DNA of 64,000 nt from Stagnimonas sp965279705 (GCA_965279705.1 OZ257257.1:124001-188000); one strand, 5' to 3'; positions 8,282 through 17,105 are shown, numbered from the stretch's first letter. Numbers and translations: made by a program. Notes: a model not told the origin generated them from the letters alone.

Positions 8282-9564
8282 GCAGGTGTCTCCAGCACGG
8301 CGAGCAGCTTGGTCAGCGCACCGCGATTGGCTGCGACGGCAGCAGCGGCACGGGCACTGCGTGCTTCGCGTTCGGGTTGCAGACGGTCTTCAGATTTCTC
8401 CCACGGCAGCCATTCGAGCAAGGCCGTGCTGAGCGTTTCTGCATCAGTGATTTCGCGCGCGCAATCGGCTTGCAGCAGCAGCGACCGCGCATCGAGAAAA
8501 TTGTGCATGTGCGGGCCGAACAGCACGGGCAGGCCGAGGGCTGCGGGTTCGAGCACGTTGTGGCCGCCGATGGGCACCAAGCTGCCGCCGACGAAGGCGA
8601 CCTGCGCGGCGGCGAGATAGGCCATCACCTCGCCCATCGAGTCGCCGAGCAACACCGGCGTGGGGTGGCGCTGGCCGCTGAGGTCGGGGTGTTCGGCGAG
8701 TGTGGAGCGGCGCTGGTAACTCATGCCCTTGGCGGCGATGCGACGCGCGACCTCCTCGAAGCGTTGCGGATGGCGCGGCACCAAGATAAGCAGGGCGTAG
8801 GGGTCGTGTTGCAGTAGGGCGTGATGGGCGTCGAGCACGATTTCTTCTTCGCCTTCATGCGTGCTCACCGCAATCCAGATCGCGCGGTCGGCATGCCACA
8901 GGCGGGCGATGTTGGCCGTGAGCGGGTGCGGCGCACTGGGCAATGCGAGATCGAACTTTAGATTGCCGATCACCTGCACATTCGGCGCACCGAGTGCAGT
9001 GAAGCGCTCGCCATCCAGCGTGCTTTGTGCGGCGACGGTGCTGACATTGCCCAGCACGCTGCGAGTGAACCCCGCCACGCGCGAGTAGCCCTTGAACGAG
9101 CGCGGCGAAAGGCGGGCGTTGGCGATGGTGAGCGGGATGCCGCGCGTCTTGAGCGCGGCAAACAGGTTGGGCCACAGCTCGGTTTCCATCACCACCACTT
9201 GCTTTGGTTGGGCGCGGTCGAGAAAGCGGGCGACAACGTGCGGCAGATCGTATGGCGCATAGGTGTGCATCACGCGCGTGCCAAGCGATGCCATCACGCG
9301 CTCGCTACCCGTCGGCGTGGTCGTGGTCACCCACACCTGTCGCTCACCGTGGCGCTGGATGAGCGCCTCGATCAGCGGCAAGGCGGCGACCGACTCGCCC
9401 ACACTCACCGCATGCACCCACACCGCCACCGGATGCGCCGGCACGCGGCCAAAGCGCTCGCCAATCCGCTGCCGATACGCCGGCTGCACGCGGCCCTTGA
9501 GCCATAGGCGCAGCACGATCAACGGCGTGAGCACGGCCAGCAGCAGGGTGTAGAGCATTCGCAT
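8278..9564 (-). CDS. waaA: 3-deoxy-D-manno-octulosonic acid (Kdo) transferase
   Basis: A 428-residue inner-membrane-anchored glycosyltransferase that adds Kdo from CMP-Kdo to the lipid A precursor. It has an N-terminal membrane anchor (MRMLYTLLLAVLTPLIVLRL), the acceptor-side region with QRIGERFGRVP, WVHAVSVGE and TTTTPTGSERV, and the donor-binding C-terminal half with VGGSLVPIGGHNVLEPAA. An in-frame ATG two codons downstream (9556-9558) is an equally possible start. It is the first gene of the waaA-exonuclease-WYL unit and is divergent, by only 43 bases, from an LpxL-type lipid A acyltransferase. Confidence 0.95.
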   Translation of the reverse strand: MRMLYTLLLAVLTPLIVLRLWLKGRVQPAYRQRIGERFGRVPAHPVAVWVHAVSVGESVAALPLIEALIQRHGERQVWVTTTTPTGSERVMASLGTRVMHTYAPYDLPHVVARFLDRAQPKQVVVMETELWPNLFAALKTRGIPLTIANARLSPRSFKGYSRVAGFTRSVLGNVSTVAAQSTLDGERFTALGAPNVQVIGNLKFDLALPSAPHPLTANIARLWHADRAIWIAVSTHEGEEEIVLDAHHALLQHDPYALLILVPRHPQRFEEVARRIAAKGMSYQRRSTLAEHPDLSGQRHPTPVLLGDSMGEVMAYLAAAQVAFVGGSLVPIGGHNVLEPAALGLPVLFGPHMHNFLDARSLLLQADCAREITDAETLSTALLEWLPWEKSEDRLQPEREARSARAAAAVAANRGALTKLLAVLETPA

Positions 9565-9590
9565 GGCACTAGCTTAAAGGTCGCGGCCCT

Positions 9591-9596
9591 TACAAT
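9591..9596 (+). promoter_or_regulatory. Candidate -10 element for the LpxL-type gene
   Basis: TACAAT, one mismatch from TATAAT, lies 11 bases before the ATG at 9608. A start site about seven bases downstream would leave a leader of only about five bases. No Shine-Dalgarno is visible, so the message may be nearly leaderless. No convincing -35 is seen. Confidence 0.4.
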
Positions 9597-9607
9597 CCGG
9601 CTCGACC

Positions 9608-10540
9608 ATGACGCCCCCCGCCTTCCGCCCTGCCCTCATCGCCCCCCGCCACTGGCCGGTGTGGATCGGCCTGGGCCTGATGCGCCTGCTGCACCTGTTG
9701 CCGCTGCGGGTGCAGTTGAAGCTGGGCGAGGGTCTTGGTGCGCTGGTGTCGCGGTTGCTGCCGGGGCGGCGGCGCATCGTTGCCGCCAACCTGTGGGTGG
9801 CTTTCCCCGAACGCACACACGAGCAACGGCGCGAATTGCTGCACACGCATTTCCGCGCACTGGGGCGTGGGGTGTTCGAAGCGGCAATTGCCTGGTGGAG
9901 CTCGGACGCGCGCATCGCCAAGGCCGGCATTGTTGAAGGGCTGGAAAACCTGCGCGCGGTGCAGGGCAAAGGCCAGGGTGCGCTGCTGCTCACCGGCCAC
10001 TTCACCACGCTGGAACTCGGTGCACGCTTTCTCACCCTGGCGGGCGTGGAGTTTCACGCCATGTATCGCCCCTATGAAAACCCGGTCATGGATTATCTGA
10101 TGCACCACTGGCGGCAGCGGCGCAGCAAGTTGCCGGCCCTGCCGCGCGAAGAGTTACGACCCCTGGTGCGCTCGCTGCGAGAAGGCCGGGCGGTGTGGTA
10201 TGCGCCCGACCAGACGCTGGACCCGAAGATCAGCGTCTACGTGCCGTTTTTCGGCAAGAACGTGGCGACGATCGTGGCCACCAGCAAGCTGGCGGCCATG
10301 GGGCGGGCCGCAGTGGTGCCCTACTTCCCGGCCTATCTCGGCCACGGCCGCTACCGGGTGGTAATCGAGCCGGCGCTGGTGAATTTCCCCGGCCCGGACG
10401 AGGTGGCGGATGCCGCCCGCATCAATCAGGTGCTGGAGGCCGGCATCCGCACTTATGCGCCGGCGGAGTATTTCTGGGTGCATCGCCGCTTCAAGTCGGT
10501 GCCGCGGGGCGAGCCGGACATCTACCGCAAATCGCCCTGA
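9608..10540 (+). CDS. lpxL: Lipid A biosynthesis acyltransferase, LpxL/HtrB type
   Basis: A 310-residue inner-membrane acyltransferase. Early hydrophobic stretches are followed by the catalytic HX4E motif, H131-FTTL-E136 in TGHFTTLELG. The DQT sequence near residue 200 (WYAPDQTLD) and VPFFGK are typical of late lipid A acyltransferases, which add secondary acyl chains to Kdo2-lipid IVA. Head-to-head placement with waaA, which makes that substrate, supports the role. LpxM or another lysophospholipid acyltransferase is possible. Confidence 0.85.
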   Translation: MTPPAFRPALIAPRHWPVWIGLGLMRLLHLLPLRVQLKLGEGLGALVSRLLPGRRRIVAANLWVAFPERTHEQRRELLHTHFRALGRGVFEAAIAWWSSDARIAKAGIVEGLENLRAVQGKGQGALLLTGHFTTLELGARFLTLAGVEFHAMYRPYENPVMDYLMHHWRQRRSKLPALPREELRPLVRSLREGRAVWYAPDQTLDPKISVYVPFFGKNVATIVATSKLAAMGRAAVVPYFPAYLGHGRYRVVIEPALVNFPGPDEVADAARINQVLEAGIRTYAPAEYFWVHRRFKSVPRGEPDIYRKSP

Positions 10541-10634
10541 ATCCCGCACCGGATCGCTGCAGCGGTCACCGTGCTGCGACCCTTTGCTTTAATATCCGCG
10601 GCATTGAATCCACTCATCGCTAGAGGTTGACGGC

Positions 10635-11615
10635 GTGAAGCAAACCCTGACCCGCCTTGCCATTGTTGCCGCCGCTGCCATGTTTGCAGGCCCGGCGTTC
10701 TCCGCCACTGCCGTTGAACAGGCGCAGGCTCAGCTGAACAGCGGCGATCTGCCGGGTGCGCTGAAAACGCTCGACAAATATCTGGCCAGCGCGCCGCAGG
10801 ACGCCGAGGCGCGTTTCACACGCGGCCTGGTGCTGGTCAAGCTCAACAAGACTGACGACGCCATCAAGGTGTTTGCCGACCTCACCCGCGACTACCCGCA
10901 GCTGCCCGAGCCCTACAACAACCTCGCCGTGCTCTACGCCCAGCAGGGTGACTACGAAAAAGCCCGCGACGCGCTCGAAGCCGCATTGGCCACCCACCCG
11001 GCCTACGCCACCGCACACGAAAACCTGGGCGACATCTACGCCGCCCTCGCCGGTGCTGCCTACAACCGTGCCTCCATGCTCGATCAGGGCAACCAGGCCG
11101 TGCGCTACAAGCAGAACCTCATCAACCAGCTGGATACCGGCATCGGTGCCGCACCGGCTTCGGGTTCGATCAACATTGCCGCACCTGCGCCCGCCCTCAA
11201 GCCGGTCACGGCAGCGGCTGCCCCCGTCATCGCCGCCACGCCGGCCGCTGCGCAGTCGGAGTCTGCAACCGTTGCCGACAGCACCGGCGTCAATGCCGCG
11301 TTGCAGGCCTGGGCCAAGGCCTGGTCAGCGCGCGATGTCGATGCCTACCTCGCCCAGTATGCGCCGGACTTCGCACCCGAAGGTGGCTTGTCCCGTGCCG
11401 CCTGGGAGGCCCAGCGCCGCGATCGCATCACCCGCCCCACACGCATCGGCGTGCGCGCCCTCAATGCCGAACTGGTCAAGGTGGGCGACGACCGTGTGCG
11501 CGTGACCTTTGTGCAGGAATATCAGTCCGACACCTTCTCCGACCAGGTCAACAAGGTGCTGGAGTACAAGTCCACCGGCAGCGGCTGGAAGATCGTCCGC
11601 GAGTTCATCCGCTAA
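10635..11615 (+). CDS. Exported TPR protein with C-terminal Cds6-like domain
   Basis: A 326-residue protein beginning at a GTG with GAGG eight bases upstream. A Sec signal (to about residue 23, ending AFSA) is followed by TPR units over residues 28-150 (for instance DAEARFTRGLVLVKLNKTDDA and PYNNLAVLYAQQGDYEKA). An Ala/Pro-rich linker follows, then a C-terminal NTF2-like domain (about 220-326, from WAKAWSARDVDAYLAQYAPDF to SGWKIVREF). The same domain ends the L,D-transpeptidase encoded directly downstream. Probably a periplasmic scaffold for peptidoglycan or envelope work. Confidence 0.75.
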   Translation: MKQTLTRLAIVAAAAMFAGPAFSATAVEQAQAQLNSGDLPGALKTLDKYLASAPQDAEARFTRGLVLVKLNKTDDAIKVFADLTRDYPQLPEPYNNLAVLYAQQGDYEKARDALEAALATHPAYATAHENLGDIYAALAGAAYNRASMLDQGNQAVRYKQNLINQLDTGIGAAPASGSINIAAPAPALKPVTAAAAPVIAATPAAAQSESATVADSTGVNAALQAWAKAWSARDVDAYLAQYAPDFAPEGGLSRAAWEAQRRDRITRPTRIGVRALNAELVKVGDDRVRVTFVQEYQSDTFSDQVNKVLEYKSTGSGWKIVREFIR

Positions 11616-11648
11616 CGCCCCGCCACCCTGCACCGAGCTGTATTGGGA

Positions 11649-12722
11649 ATGCCCCGCTCCAGATTTTTAGCGTGCGCCCTGCTGCTCGCCGCCCTGGCTG
11701 AACCCGTCGCCGCCACCCCTGCCCCAGAGGCGGTGATGCGGCAACTGGTCGATACCTTGAGCGGCGCGCGCGCGGCCGCACCCGGCAGCAGTGCCGACCT
11801 GAGCCGCGTGGCACGCAGCCCCACCGCGCGACTCGAAGAGCTGGTGGAAGAAGCCCAGTTGCGCCTAGCGCCACCGCGCGTGCCCAAGGGCAGCCTGCCT
11901 GCCAGCCTGCTGAAGCTCTCGGACGACCAGCGCTATGCCGTGGTGGTGGATCTGCCCCGCGCGCGCCTCTACGTGCTCGAAAACACCAAGGGCAGCTTGA
12001 AGGTGGTGCGCGAGCACTATGCGGCGATGGGGCGTAACGGCGTCGGTAAGCAGAGCCGCGGCGACCTGCGCACACCTATCGGCATCTACACCGTCACCGG
12101 TTTCACCGAGGACAACGCACTGCCTGATTTGTACGGCGCCGGGGCATTCCCACTGACTTATCCCAACATCTGGGATCGTCACCACGGCCGCGACGGTTCG
12201 GGCATCTGGCTGCATGGCGTGCCGATGAACATCGGCTCGCGCGCACCGCGCTCCAGCGAGGGCTGCGTGACGATGGCCAACAGCGATCTGGTGGCACTCA
12301 GGCCGTATCTGCAGGCCGGCAAGACGCCGGTGATTCTCAGCGAGTCACTGAGCTGGATGCCGCCCGCCATCATCGCCAAGGACCGCGACGCGCTGCTGGC
12401 GCGCATCGAGGAATGGCGCTCGCGCTGGTCGGCCATCGACACCGAGGCCTATCTCAATTTCTACAGCGACGAGTTCGTCAGCAATGGCATGAACAAGTCC
12501 GCCTTCGGCGCCTACAAGCGGCGCGTCAACGCCAGCAAGCGGCACATCAACGTGCAGCTGCGCGACCTCGACCTGCTGCGCTACCCCGGCGAACCGAATC
12601 TGGTGATGGCGCAGTTCCGGCAGGACTACAGCAGCGACAATTTCTCGGTCAGCGGCAACAAGCAGCAGTTCTGGCGCCAGCAGAAAGACGGCAGCTGGAA
12701 GATCGTGCTCGAAGAGAGTTAA
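11649..12722 (+). CDS. L,D-transpeptidase (YkuD) with C-terminal Cds6-like domain
   Basis: A 357-residue exported enzyme. The ATG at 11649 opens a signal peptide ending near AEPVAA; a TTG two codons earlier (11643) is a weaker alternative. The YkuD domain spans roughly residues 95-240 with the HG motif (WLHGVP, 188-192) and the catalytic SxGC (S203-EGC, Cys206). Such enzymes cross-link peptidoglycan 3-3 or attach or release lipoproteins. After it comes an NTF2-like domain (EWRSRWSAIDTEAYLNFY to DGSWKIVLEE) homologous to the end of the preceding TPR protein. The genes are 33 bases apart and likely co-transcribed. Confidence 0.88.
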   Translation: MPRSRFLACALLLAALAEPVAATPAPEAVMRQLVDTLSGARAAAPGSSADLSRVARSPTARLEELVEEAQLRLAPPRVPKGSLPASLLKLSDDQRYAVVVDLPRARLYVLENTKGSLKVVREHYAAMGRNGVGKQSRGDLRTPIGIYTVTGFTEDNALPDLYGAGAFPLTYPNIWDRHHGRDGSGIWLHGVPMNIGSRAPRSSEGCVTMANSDLVALRPYLQAGKTPVILSESLSWMPPAIIAKDRDALLARIEEWRSRWSAIDTEAYLNFYSDEFVSNGMNKSAFGAYKRRVNASKRHINVQLRDLDLLRYPGEPNLVMAQFRQDYSSDNFSVSGNKQQFWRQQKDGSWKIVLEES

Positions 12723-12735
12723 CCGCTTCTCGCAG

Positions 12736-13359
12736 TTAGCCGCCCAGCTCGGCCAACTTCTGTTCGAGTGCGGCCACTCTCGCTTCCAAAGCAACAAATC
12801 GCGCATCGGCATTGGATGCCGTACGCGGCGCGGTGGCGCTTTCTTCGAATACCGGAATCACCGGCTCGCCGCTCAGCAAGTGCGCATGGCGCACGGCCGA
12901 TTGCCCGGTACTGCGCGGCAAGGTCACCACCAGCGGCTGCGCGCGGTCGGCGAGGTCATCCAATGCCGCCTGCACGCCATCAGCATCGGCGGGGCCGTTC
13001 ATGGGTGCGGCATTGGCCCGCAGCTCGGCGGTGGTCTGCGCACTGCGCAGCATCAGGGTCACCAGCACTGCCTGCGTCGCCGGCTTGAGCAGCAGCTGGT
13101 GCATGAAACGGCTGCGCCATTTGGTGGCGCGTGCACTGCTGTCGTCGCGGCAGACAAAGCCTTTTTCTTCGAGCGTGAGCAGGGCATTGCCCACCTCGCC
13201 TTCGGTGAGCGTCATCGCCGGATTGCGGCTGCTCTTCTGGTTGCACGCGGCCATCAGGCCATTGACCGTCATCGGGTAATAGTCCGGCGTGGTCAGCGAT
13301 TTTTCGGTGAGGCTGGCAATCACGCGCGCCTCGCTGGCAGTGAGCAACAACACACTCAT
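12736..13359 (-). CDS. YceH/DUF480 family protein (UPF0502)
   Basis: A 207-residue protein starting at the ATG (13357-13359) that overlaps the transaldolase stop by ATGA. The sequence LTASEARVIASLTEKSLTTP followed by YYPMTVN and ACNQKSSRNPAM is the signature of the DUF480 family, which folds as tandem winged helices. A short coiled coil (VALEARVAALEQKLAEL) ends it. Function in this family is poorly defined. It is convergent with the transpeptidase, with 13 bases between stops and no clear terminator. Confidence 0.88.
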   Translation of the reverse strand: MSVLLLTASEARVIASLTEKSLTTPDYYPMTVNGLMAACNQKSSRNPAMTLTEGEVGNALLTLEEKGFVCRDDSSARATKWRSRFMHQLLLKPATQAVLVTLMLRSAQTTAELRANAAPMNGPADADGVQAALDDLADRAQPLVVTLPRSTGQSAVRHAHLLSGEPVIPVFEESATAPRTASNADARFVALEARVAALEQKLAELGG

Positions 13360-14477
13360 TGGTCGTCCCGATCGGCGGCCTCGAGCGCGTCGCGCTTGGC
13401 GGCGACGGCGGCCAGCAGCTTGTCCCAGGCATCGACGAACAGCTGCACGCCATCGGTGACGAGCTGGTCGGTGACGGCGGCAAACGGCAGCCCGAGTTGG
13501 TCGACCGCCGCCATCACCGCCAATGCCGTCGGCACTTCGGCATCGAGCGTGCGCTGCGCCTCGCCGTGATCGCGGAAGGCATCGAGCGTGGCCGGCGGCA
13601 CGGTGTTGACGGTGGCGGGGCCGATGAGCTGCTCGATGTAGAGCGTGTCTCGCAGCGCGGGATTCTTGACGCCGGTGGAAGCCCACAGCAGCCGCTGTGG
13701 CTGCGCACCCTTGGCAGCCAGCGCCTGCCAGCGCGCACTCGCATGCACGGTTAGGAAGTCCTGATACGCGAGCTTGGCATTGGCGATGGCGATACGGCCA
13801 GACAGCGCCGTGGCTTCGTCGCCCTTGGCTGCCAGTGCCGCATCCATCGTAGTGTCGATGCGGCTGACGAAGAAGCTGGCAACGCTGGCGATCTTGTCGA
13901 TGGCCTCGCCCTTGGCCACGCGATCCTCAAGACCCTGCAGGTAGGCCTCGGCCACCGCGCCATACGCCGCGCGCGAAAACAGCAGCGTGACGTTGACGTT
14001 GATGCCCTCGGCGATCAATGCGCGAATCACCGGCACGCCCGCGGCGGTACCGGGCACTTTCACCATCAGGTTGGGACGACCGACGGTGTGCCAGAGACGG
14101 CGGGCTTCTTCCAGCGAGCGGGCGCTGTTGCTGGCGAGCTTGGGCGAAATTTCCAGACTCACGTAGCCATCGATGCCCTGGCTTGCCTGGTAGCTGGGCC
14201 AGAAGACATCGGCGGCCATGCGGATGTCTTCTACCGCCAGCAGCTCCACCAGCTGCTCGGGGTCGCGCTGGCCGGCGCGCACGTGGGCGTGGATGGTGGC
14301 GTCGTAGAGCGTCGAACCGGCAATCGCCTTCTCGAAGATCGCGGGGTTCGAGGTCAAGCCCTGCAGGCCATCGTCGGTGATGAGCTTTTGCAGCCCGCGG
14401 CCATCGACGAAATCGCGACGGATGTAATCCAGCCAGACCGACTGGCCGTGTTCAGCAATGTTTTTCAGGCGGCTCAT
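13356..14477 (-). CDS. tal: Transaldolase
   Basis: A 373-residue enzyme of the non-oxidative pentose phosphate pathway that moves a dihydroxyacetone unit from sedoheptulose-7-phosphate to glyceraldehyde-3-phosphate. LTSNPAIFEKAI (residues 41-52) and the Schiff-base lysine Lys140 in NLMVKVPGT are present. The length matches the long transaldolase subfamily used by many actinobacteria and some proteobacteria rather than the ~317-residue TalB form. It is co-translated with the YceH-like gene downstream. Confidence 0.93.
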   Translation of the reverse strand: MSRLKNIAEHGQSVWLDYIRRDFVDGRGLQKLITDDGLQGLTSNPAIFEKAIAGSTLYDATIHAHVRAGQRDPEQLVELLAVEDIRMAADVFWPSYQASQGIDGYVSLEISPKLASNSARSLEEARRLWHTVGRPNLMVKVPGTAAGVPVIRALIAEGINVNVTLLFSRAAYGAVAEAYLQGLEDRVAKGEAIDKIASVASFFVSRIDTTMDAALAAKGDEATALSGRIAIANAKLAYQDFLTVHASARWQALAAKGAQPQRLLWASTGVKNPALRDTLYIEQLIGPATVNTVPPATLDAFRDHGEAQRTLDAEVPTALAVMAAVDQLGLPFAAVTDQLVTDGVQLFVDAWDKLLAAVAAKRDALEAADRDDQ

Positions 14478-14562
14478 GGGGTGGCAGCGCGTTGTTCATA
14501 AAGGGGGACGCAGCATAACCAAGCGCGCGCGCATTTCGGATATCCGCATGCTGGCGACATCG

Positions 14563-14913
14563 TCAGTCGCCCTCGCGCAGCAAGACGGCGTTGGCGATCC
14601 AGCTCAACACGCCGAACAGCAGAGCGCCGATCAGTGCCGCCCAGAAACCGTCGACATTGAAGCCGCTGAGGAAGTACGCGGCGAGGCCGAACATCAGGGC
14701 GTTGAGCACAAAGCTGAAGAGGCCGAGCGTGAGCAGCGTGATCGGCAGCGTCAACAGCGACAGAATGGGTTTGATGAAGGTATTGATGAGGCCCAGCACT
14801 GCAGCTGCGATCAGTGCCGCCGTGAAATTGACCACATGGACGCCGGGCACCACGTAGGCGACGCCCAGCAGGCACAACGCGTTGATGAGCCAGACCAGCA
14901 GCAGATTGAGCAT
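14563..14913 (-). CDS. Phage-holin-family small membrane protein (PF04020)
   Basis: A 116-residue protein made of four hydrophobic segments: residues 3-25, 30-50, 55-80 and 88-110. The core FIKPILSLLTLPITLLTLG is characteristic of the chromosomal four-helix family PF04020, named for a mycobacteriophage holin but widespread in bacteria without phage genes nearby. No lysis genes surround it. The role is unknown; it may affect envelope integrity. Confidence 0.85.
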   Translation of the reverse strand: MLNLLLVWLINALCLLGVAYVVPGVHVVNFTAALIAAAVLGLINTFIKPILSLLTLPITLLTLGLFSFVLNALMFGLAAYFLSGFNVDGFWAALIGALLFGVLSWIANAVLLREGD

Positions 14914-14983
14914 GAGAATCTCCTTGTGAGTGCAGCGATGCTGCGGCGCGAATCTGAACCGCTGTCGAATCTTCGCGGCTCGT

Positions 14984-15610
14984 TCAGGCCTGGCGCAACA
15001 CCAGCACGCTGCCCACCAGCGATGCGGCCACCCACCAGCCCGCCATTACGTCGCTGATGTAGTGCACGCGCAGCACCACGCGCGAACAGCCAATGGTGAG
15101 CGACAGCAGCAGAGCTGCGACCACTGCGGTGGTGGCGATCGCAGCCGGTGCCGTCGTGGTCAGCAGGGCCGCCGTGCAGCCGTAGAGGGTGCTGCCCATC
15201 AAGGTATGGCTGCTGGGGAACGACGAGCCGAAATGTGTGGCGCTGGCGGCATCGGGCCGCACCCGTCGCGTGAGTTTTTTCAGCGTGGTGCCGGAAGCTC
15301 CTGCGAGGCCGCTGGTCATCGTCAGCAGCAGCGCGCCGAAGTGGTCGCCGCCCAGCCAGAACAGCATGGCGAACAATACCGTGAAGGTGCTGACCAGGGT
15401 CACCGAGCCGAGCGCGGAGAAATCCAGCGCCAGCTCGCGCATGCGCGGGGTGTCGAAGTAGCGGCCGAGCCCGTGGAAACGGCCAACGCCGCCATCGAAG
15501 CGCCCCCGGCGTCTCAGCTGCGCCGCCCACAGCAGCATCACGCCCACTGCCGCCAGGGGCAGTGCAGCGGCCAGCCACCAGATTAGGTGTGGTTCAGTCA
15601 TGGTCTGCAT
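14984..15610 (-). CDS. PAP2-family membrane phosphatase
   Basis: A 208-residue multi-pass membrane protein carrying the three acid-phosphatase motifs: KLTRRVRPD (motif 1, near 110-118), PSSH in SSFPSSHTL (motif 2), and SRVVLRVHYISD (motif 3, with the nucleophilic His). Members dephosphorylate phosphatidic acid, undecaprenyl diphosphate or phosphatidylglycerophosphate on the outer face of the inner membrane. It is divergent from a lipid-kinase-like gene at 15652, which would catalyse the opposite kind of reaction. Substrate unknown. An alternative ATG lies three codons in (15601). Confidence 0.9.
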   Translation of the reverse strand: MQTMTEPHLIWWLAAALPLAAVGVMLLWAAQLRRRGRFDGGVGRFHGLGRYFDTPRMRELALDFSALGSVTLVSTFTVLFAMLFWLGGDHFGALLLTMTSGLAGASGTTLKKLTRRVRPDAASATHFGSSFPSSHTLMGSTLYGCTAALLTTTAPAAIATTAVVAALLLSLTIGCSRVVLRVHYISDVMAGWWVAASLVGSVLVLRQA

Positions 15611-15651
15611 GATGCGGCATCCTCGCTGCTGCGCCTTAACCCGAACCCGCC

Positions 15652-16569
15652 ATGCCCGCCGCTCAACGCATCATCATCGTCGCCAACAGCAAGTCCGGCA
15701 GTACGGCTGCAAATGCGCTCGACCAGCTCATCACCGCGCTGCGCGCACGCGGTGCTGAAGTGGAGGCCCTGACCACCGAGCAGCCCGCGCAGTTGTCTGC
15801 GCTTGCGAAGAAGGCCTGCGAATCCAAACCCGATGTTGCGGTGGCGTTTGGCGGCGATGGTACCGTCAACACGCTCGCCAACGCACTGGCGGGCAGCAGC
15901 GTGCCGATGGGTATCGCGCCACGCGGCACCTTCAACTACGTCGCCAAGCAATATGGCCTGCCGGAGTCGCCCGAAGACATTGCCGAGTTGCTGACGACCG
16001 GCCACGCGCAGTCCATCGCGGCAGGCGAGGTGAATGGAAAGCTCTTTCTCAACAATTGCAGCTTCGGCCTCTACACCGACGTCATCGAAGCGCGCGAGCG
16101 GCACAAGGCGCAGTGGGGACGCTATCGGCTGGTGGCCGTCATCTCGGCACTGGCGACCGCGTTGCGCTCCACCGCGCGGCTGCCGCTGAAGTTGGCGGGT
16201 GCCGAAAACGGCACGCACCATCACGGCCGCGCCAGCCTGTTCTTTGCCGGCGTCAACCCGCGCCAGTTTGCGGACTCCGGTTTCGAGATCAGCGACGCCG
16301 TTGCCGCTGGCGCGCTCGGCTTCGTGGTGGTCGACACCATCAGTGCGGGGCGCATCGTCAAGATGATTGCGGGTGCCGCGGCCGGCACCGTCGAGCAGTT
16401 GCAGCACGTCACCGCCTTCACCGACACCGCCCTGCGCGCCGAGGTGTTGCGGCGCAGACCGCTGAAAGTGGTGATCGACGGCGAGCTGCTGCGAATGACC
16501 TCGCCGCTGCAATTCAACTATCGCGCCGCCGCCCTGCGGCTGGTGATGCCAAACAGCGCTCAGCCTTGA
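15652..16569 (+). CDS. Diacylglycerol-kinase catalytic-domain lipid kinase (YegS/DagK type)
   Basis: A 305-residue soluble kinase. The nucleotide-binding motif GGDGT is at about residues 65-69 (VAFGGDGTVNTLANAL), followed by GIAPRGTFNYVAKQ, the usual PLGTxND-like loop. The C-terminal half is the beta-sandwich of the family. It likely phosphorylates diacylglycerol or a related lipid with ATP. The neighbour at 14984-15610 is a lipid phosphatase family member. Its stop overlaps by 10 bases the convergent membrane-protein gene at 16560. Confidence 0.88.
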   Translation: MPAAQRIIIVANSKSGSTAANALDQLITALRARGAEVEALTTEQPAQLSALAKKACESKPDVAVAFGGDGTVNTLANALAGSSVPMGIAPRGTFNYVAKQYGLPESPEDIAELLTTGHAQSIAAGEVNGKLFLNNCSFGLYTDVIEARERHKAQWGRYRLVAVISALATALRSTARLPLKLAGAENGTHHHGRASLFFAGVNPRQFADSGFEISDAVAAGALGFVVVDTISAGRIVKMIAGAAAGTVEQLQHVTAFTDTALRAEVLRRRPLKVVIDGELLRMTSPLQFNYRAAALRLVMPNSAQP

Positions 16570-17093
16570 GGCAAGGCGCGCAGCTCTTTCGCACGCTGCA
16601 ATATGCCCAGGCAGTAACCGACGAAGTAGCCGATCACCAGACCCAGCAGTGCCATCGTCATCGCACTGCGGCTGCCTGCAAAGATGGTCTGCGGTGAAAA
16701 CGCCGCGCCCTGCGCACTGGCTGCCTGCACCGCCGGGTAAATCACGATCAGGCGATAGCCCATGCGTGCCGCAAAAATCAGTGAGATGGCCGCACCGAGA
16801 ATGAGATTGGGCGTGTAGTACTGGCCATCCGCCTGCTGCTCGAAGCGCGTGTGTTGCACCCCCAGACGCGATAGCAGCACGCCGCCAGCGGCACCCGCGC
16901 ACATTGCCAGCGCAATCGGGCCATCGAACGATGGCCAGCGCAGCAGGGCCGCGAAGGCGAGCAGCAGGAAGCCGCTGCGCAGCCACAGCCGCCAAGCGCT
17001 CAGCTTTTGCCGAGAGATGTTGCGGCGCACACGGCGGTAGATGCTGAAAGCCAGTAAGGGTGCAGCAATTGCCATCGCGGGCACATGCACCAT
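16560..17093 (-). CDS. Uncharacterised integral membrane protein
   Basis: A 177-residue protein with about five hydrophobic segments (near residues 4-18, 37-58, 62-80, 98-122 and 145-165), joined by a basic loop RRVRRNISRQK. The general look (short, hydrophobic, RF and YY patches between helices) resembles CcdC/DUF1453-type proteins, but I do not recognise it firmly. It ends inside the stop region of the convergent lipid kinase and begins 12 bases after the gltD stop, so it may be the last gene of the gltBD transcript. Confidence 0.65.
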   Translation of the reverse strand: MVHVPAMAIAAPLLAFSIYRRVRRNISRQKLSAWRLWLRSGFLLLAFAALLRWPSFDGPIALAMCAGAAGGVLLSRLGVQHTRFEQQADGQYYTPNLILGAAISLIFAARMGYRLIVIYPAVQAASAQGAAFSPQTIFAGSRSAMTMALLGLVIGYFVGYCLGILQRAKELRALPQG

Positions 17094-17105
17094 GCGGCTT
17101 CGCCC

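Noticed and set aside
14563..14913. Prophage remnant suggested by a holin-family protein
   Set aside because: No lysis, capsid, integrase or tail genes nearby; this family is common as a host membrane protein.
15598..16995. Minus-strand 465-codon frame opposite the lipid kinase
   Set aside because: Antisense to a gene with a clear GGDGT kinase motif; no recognisable content.
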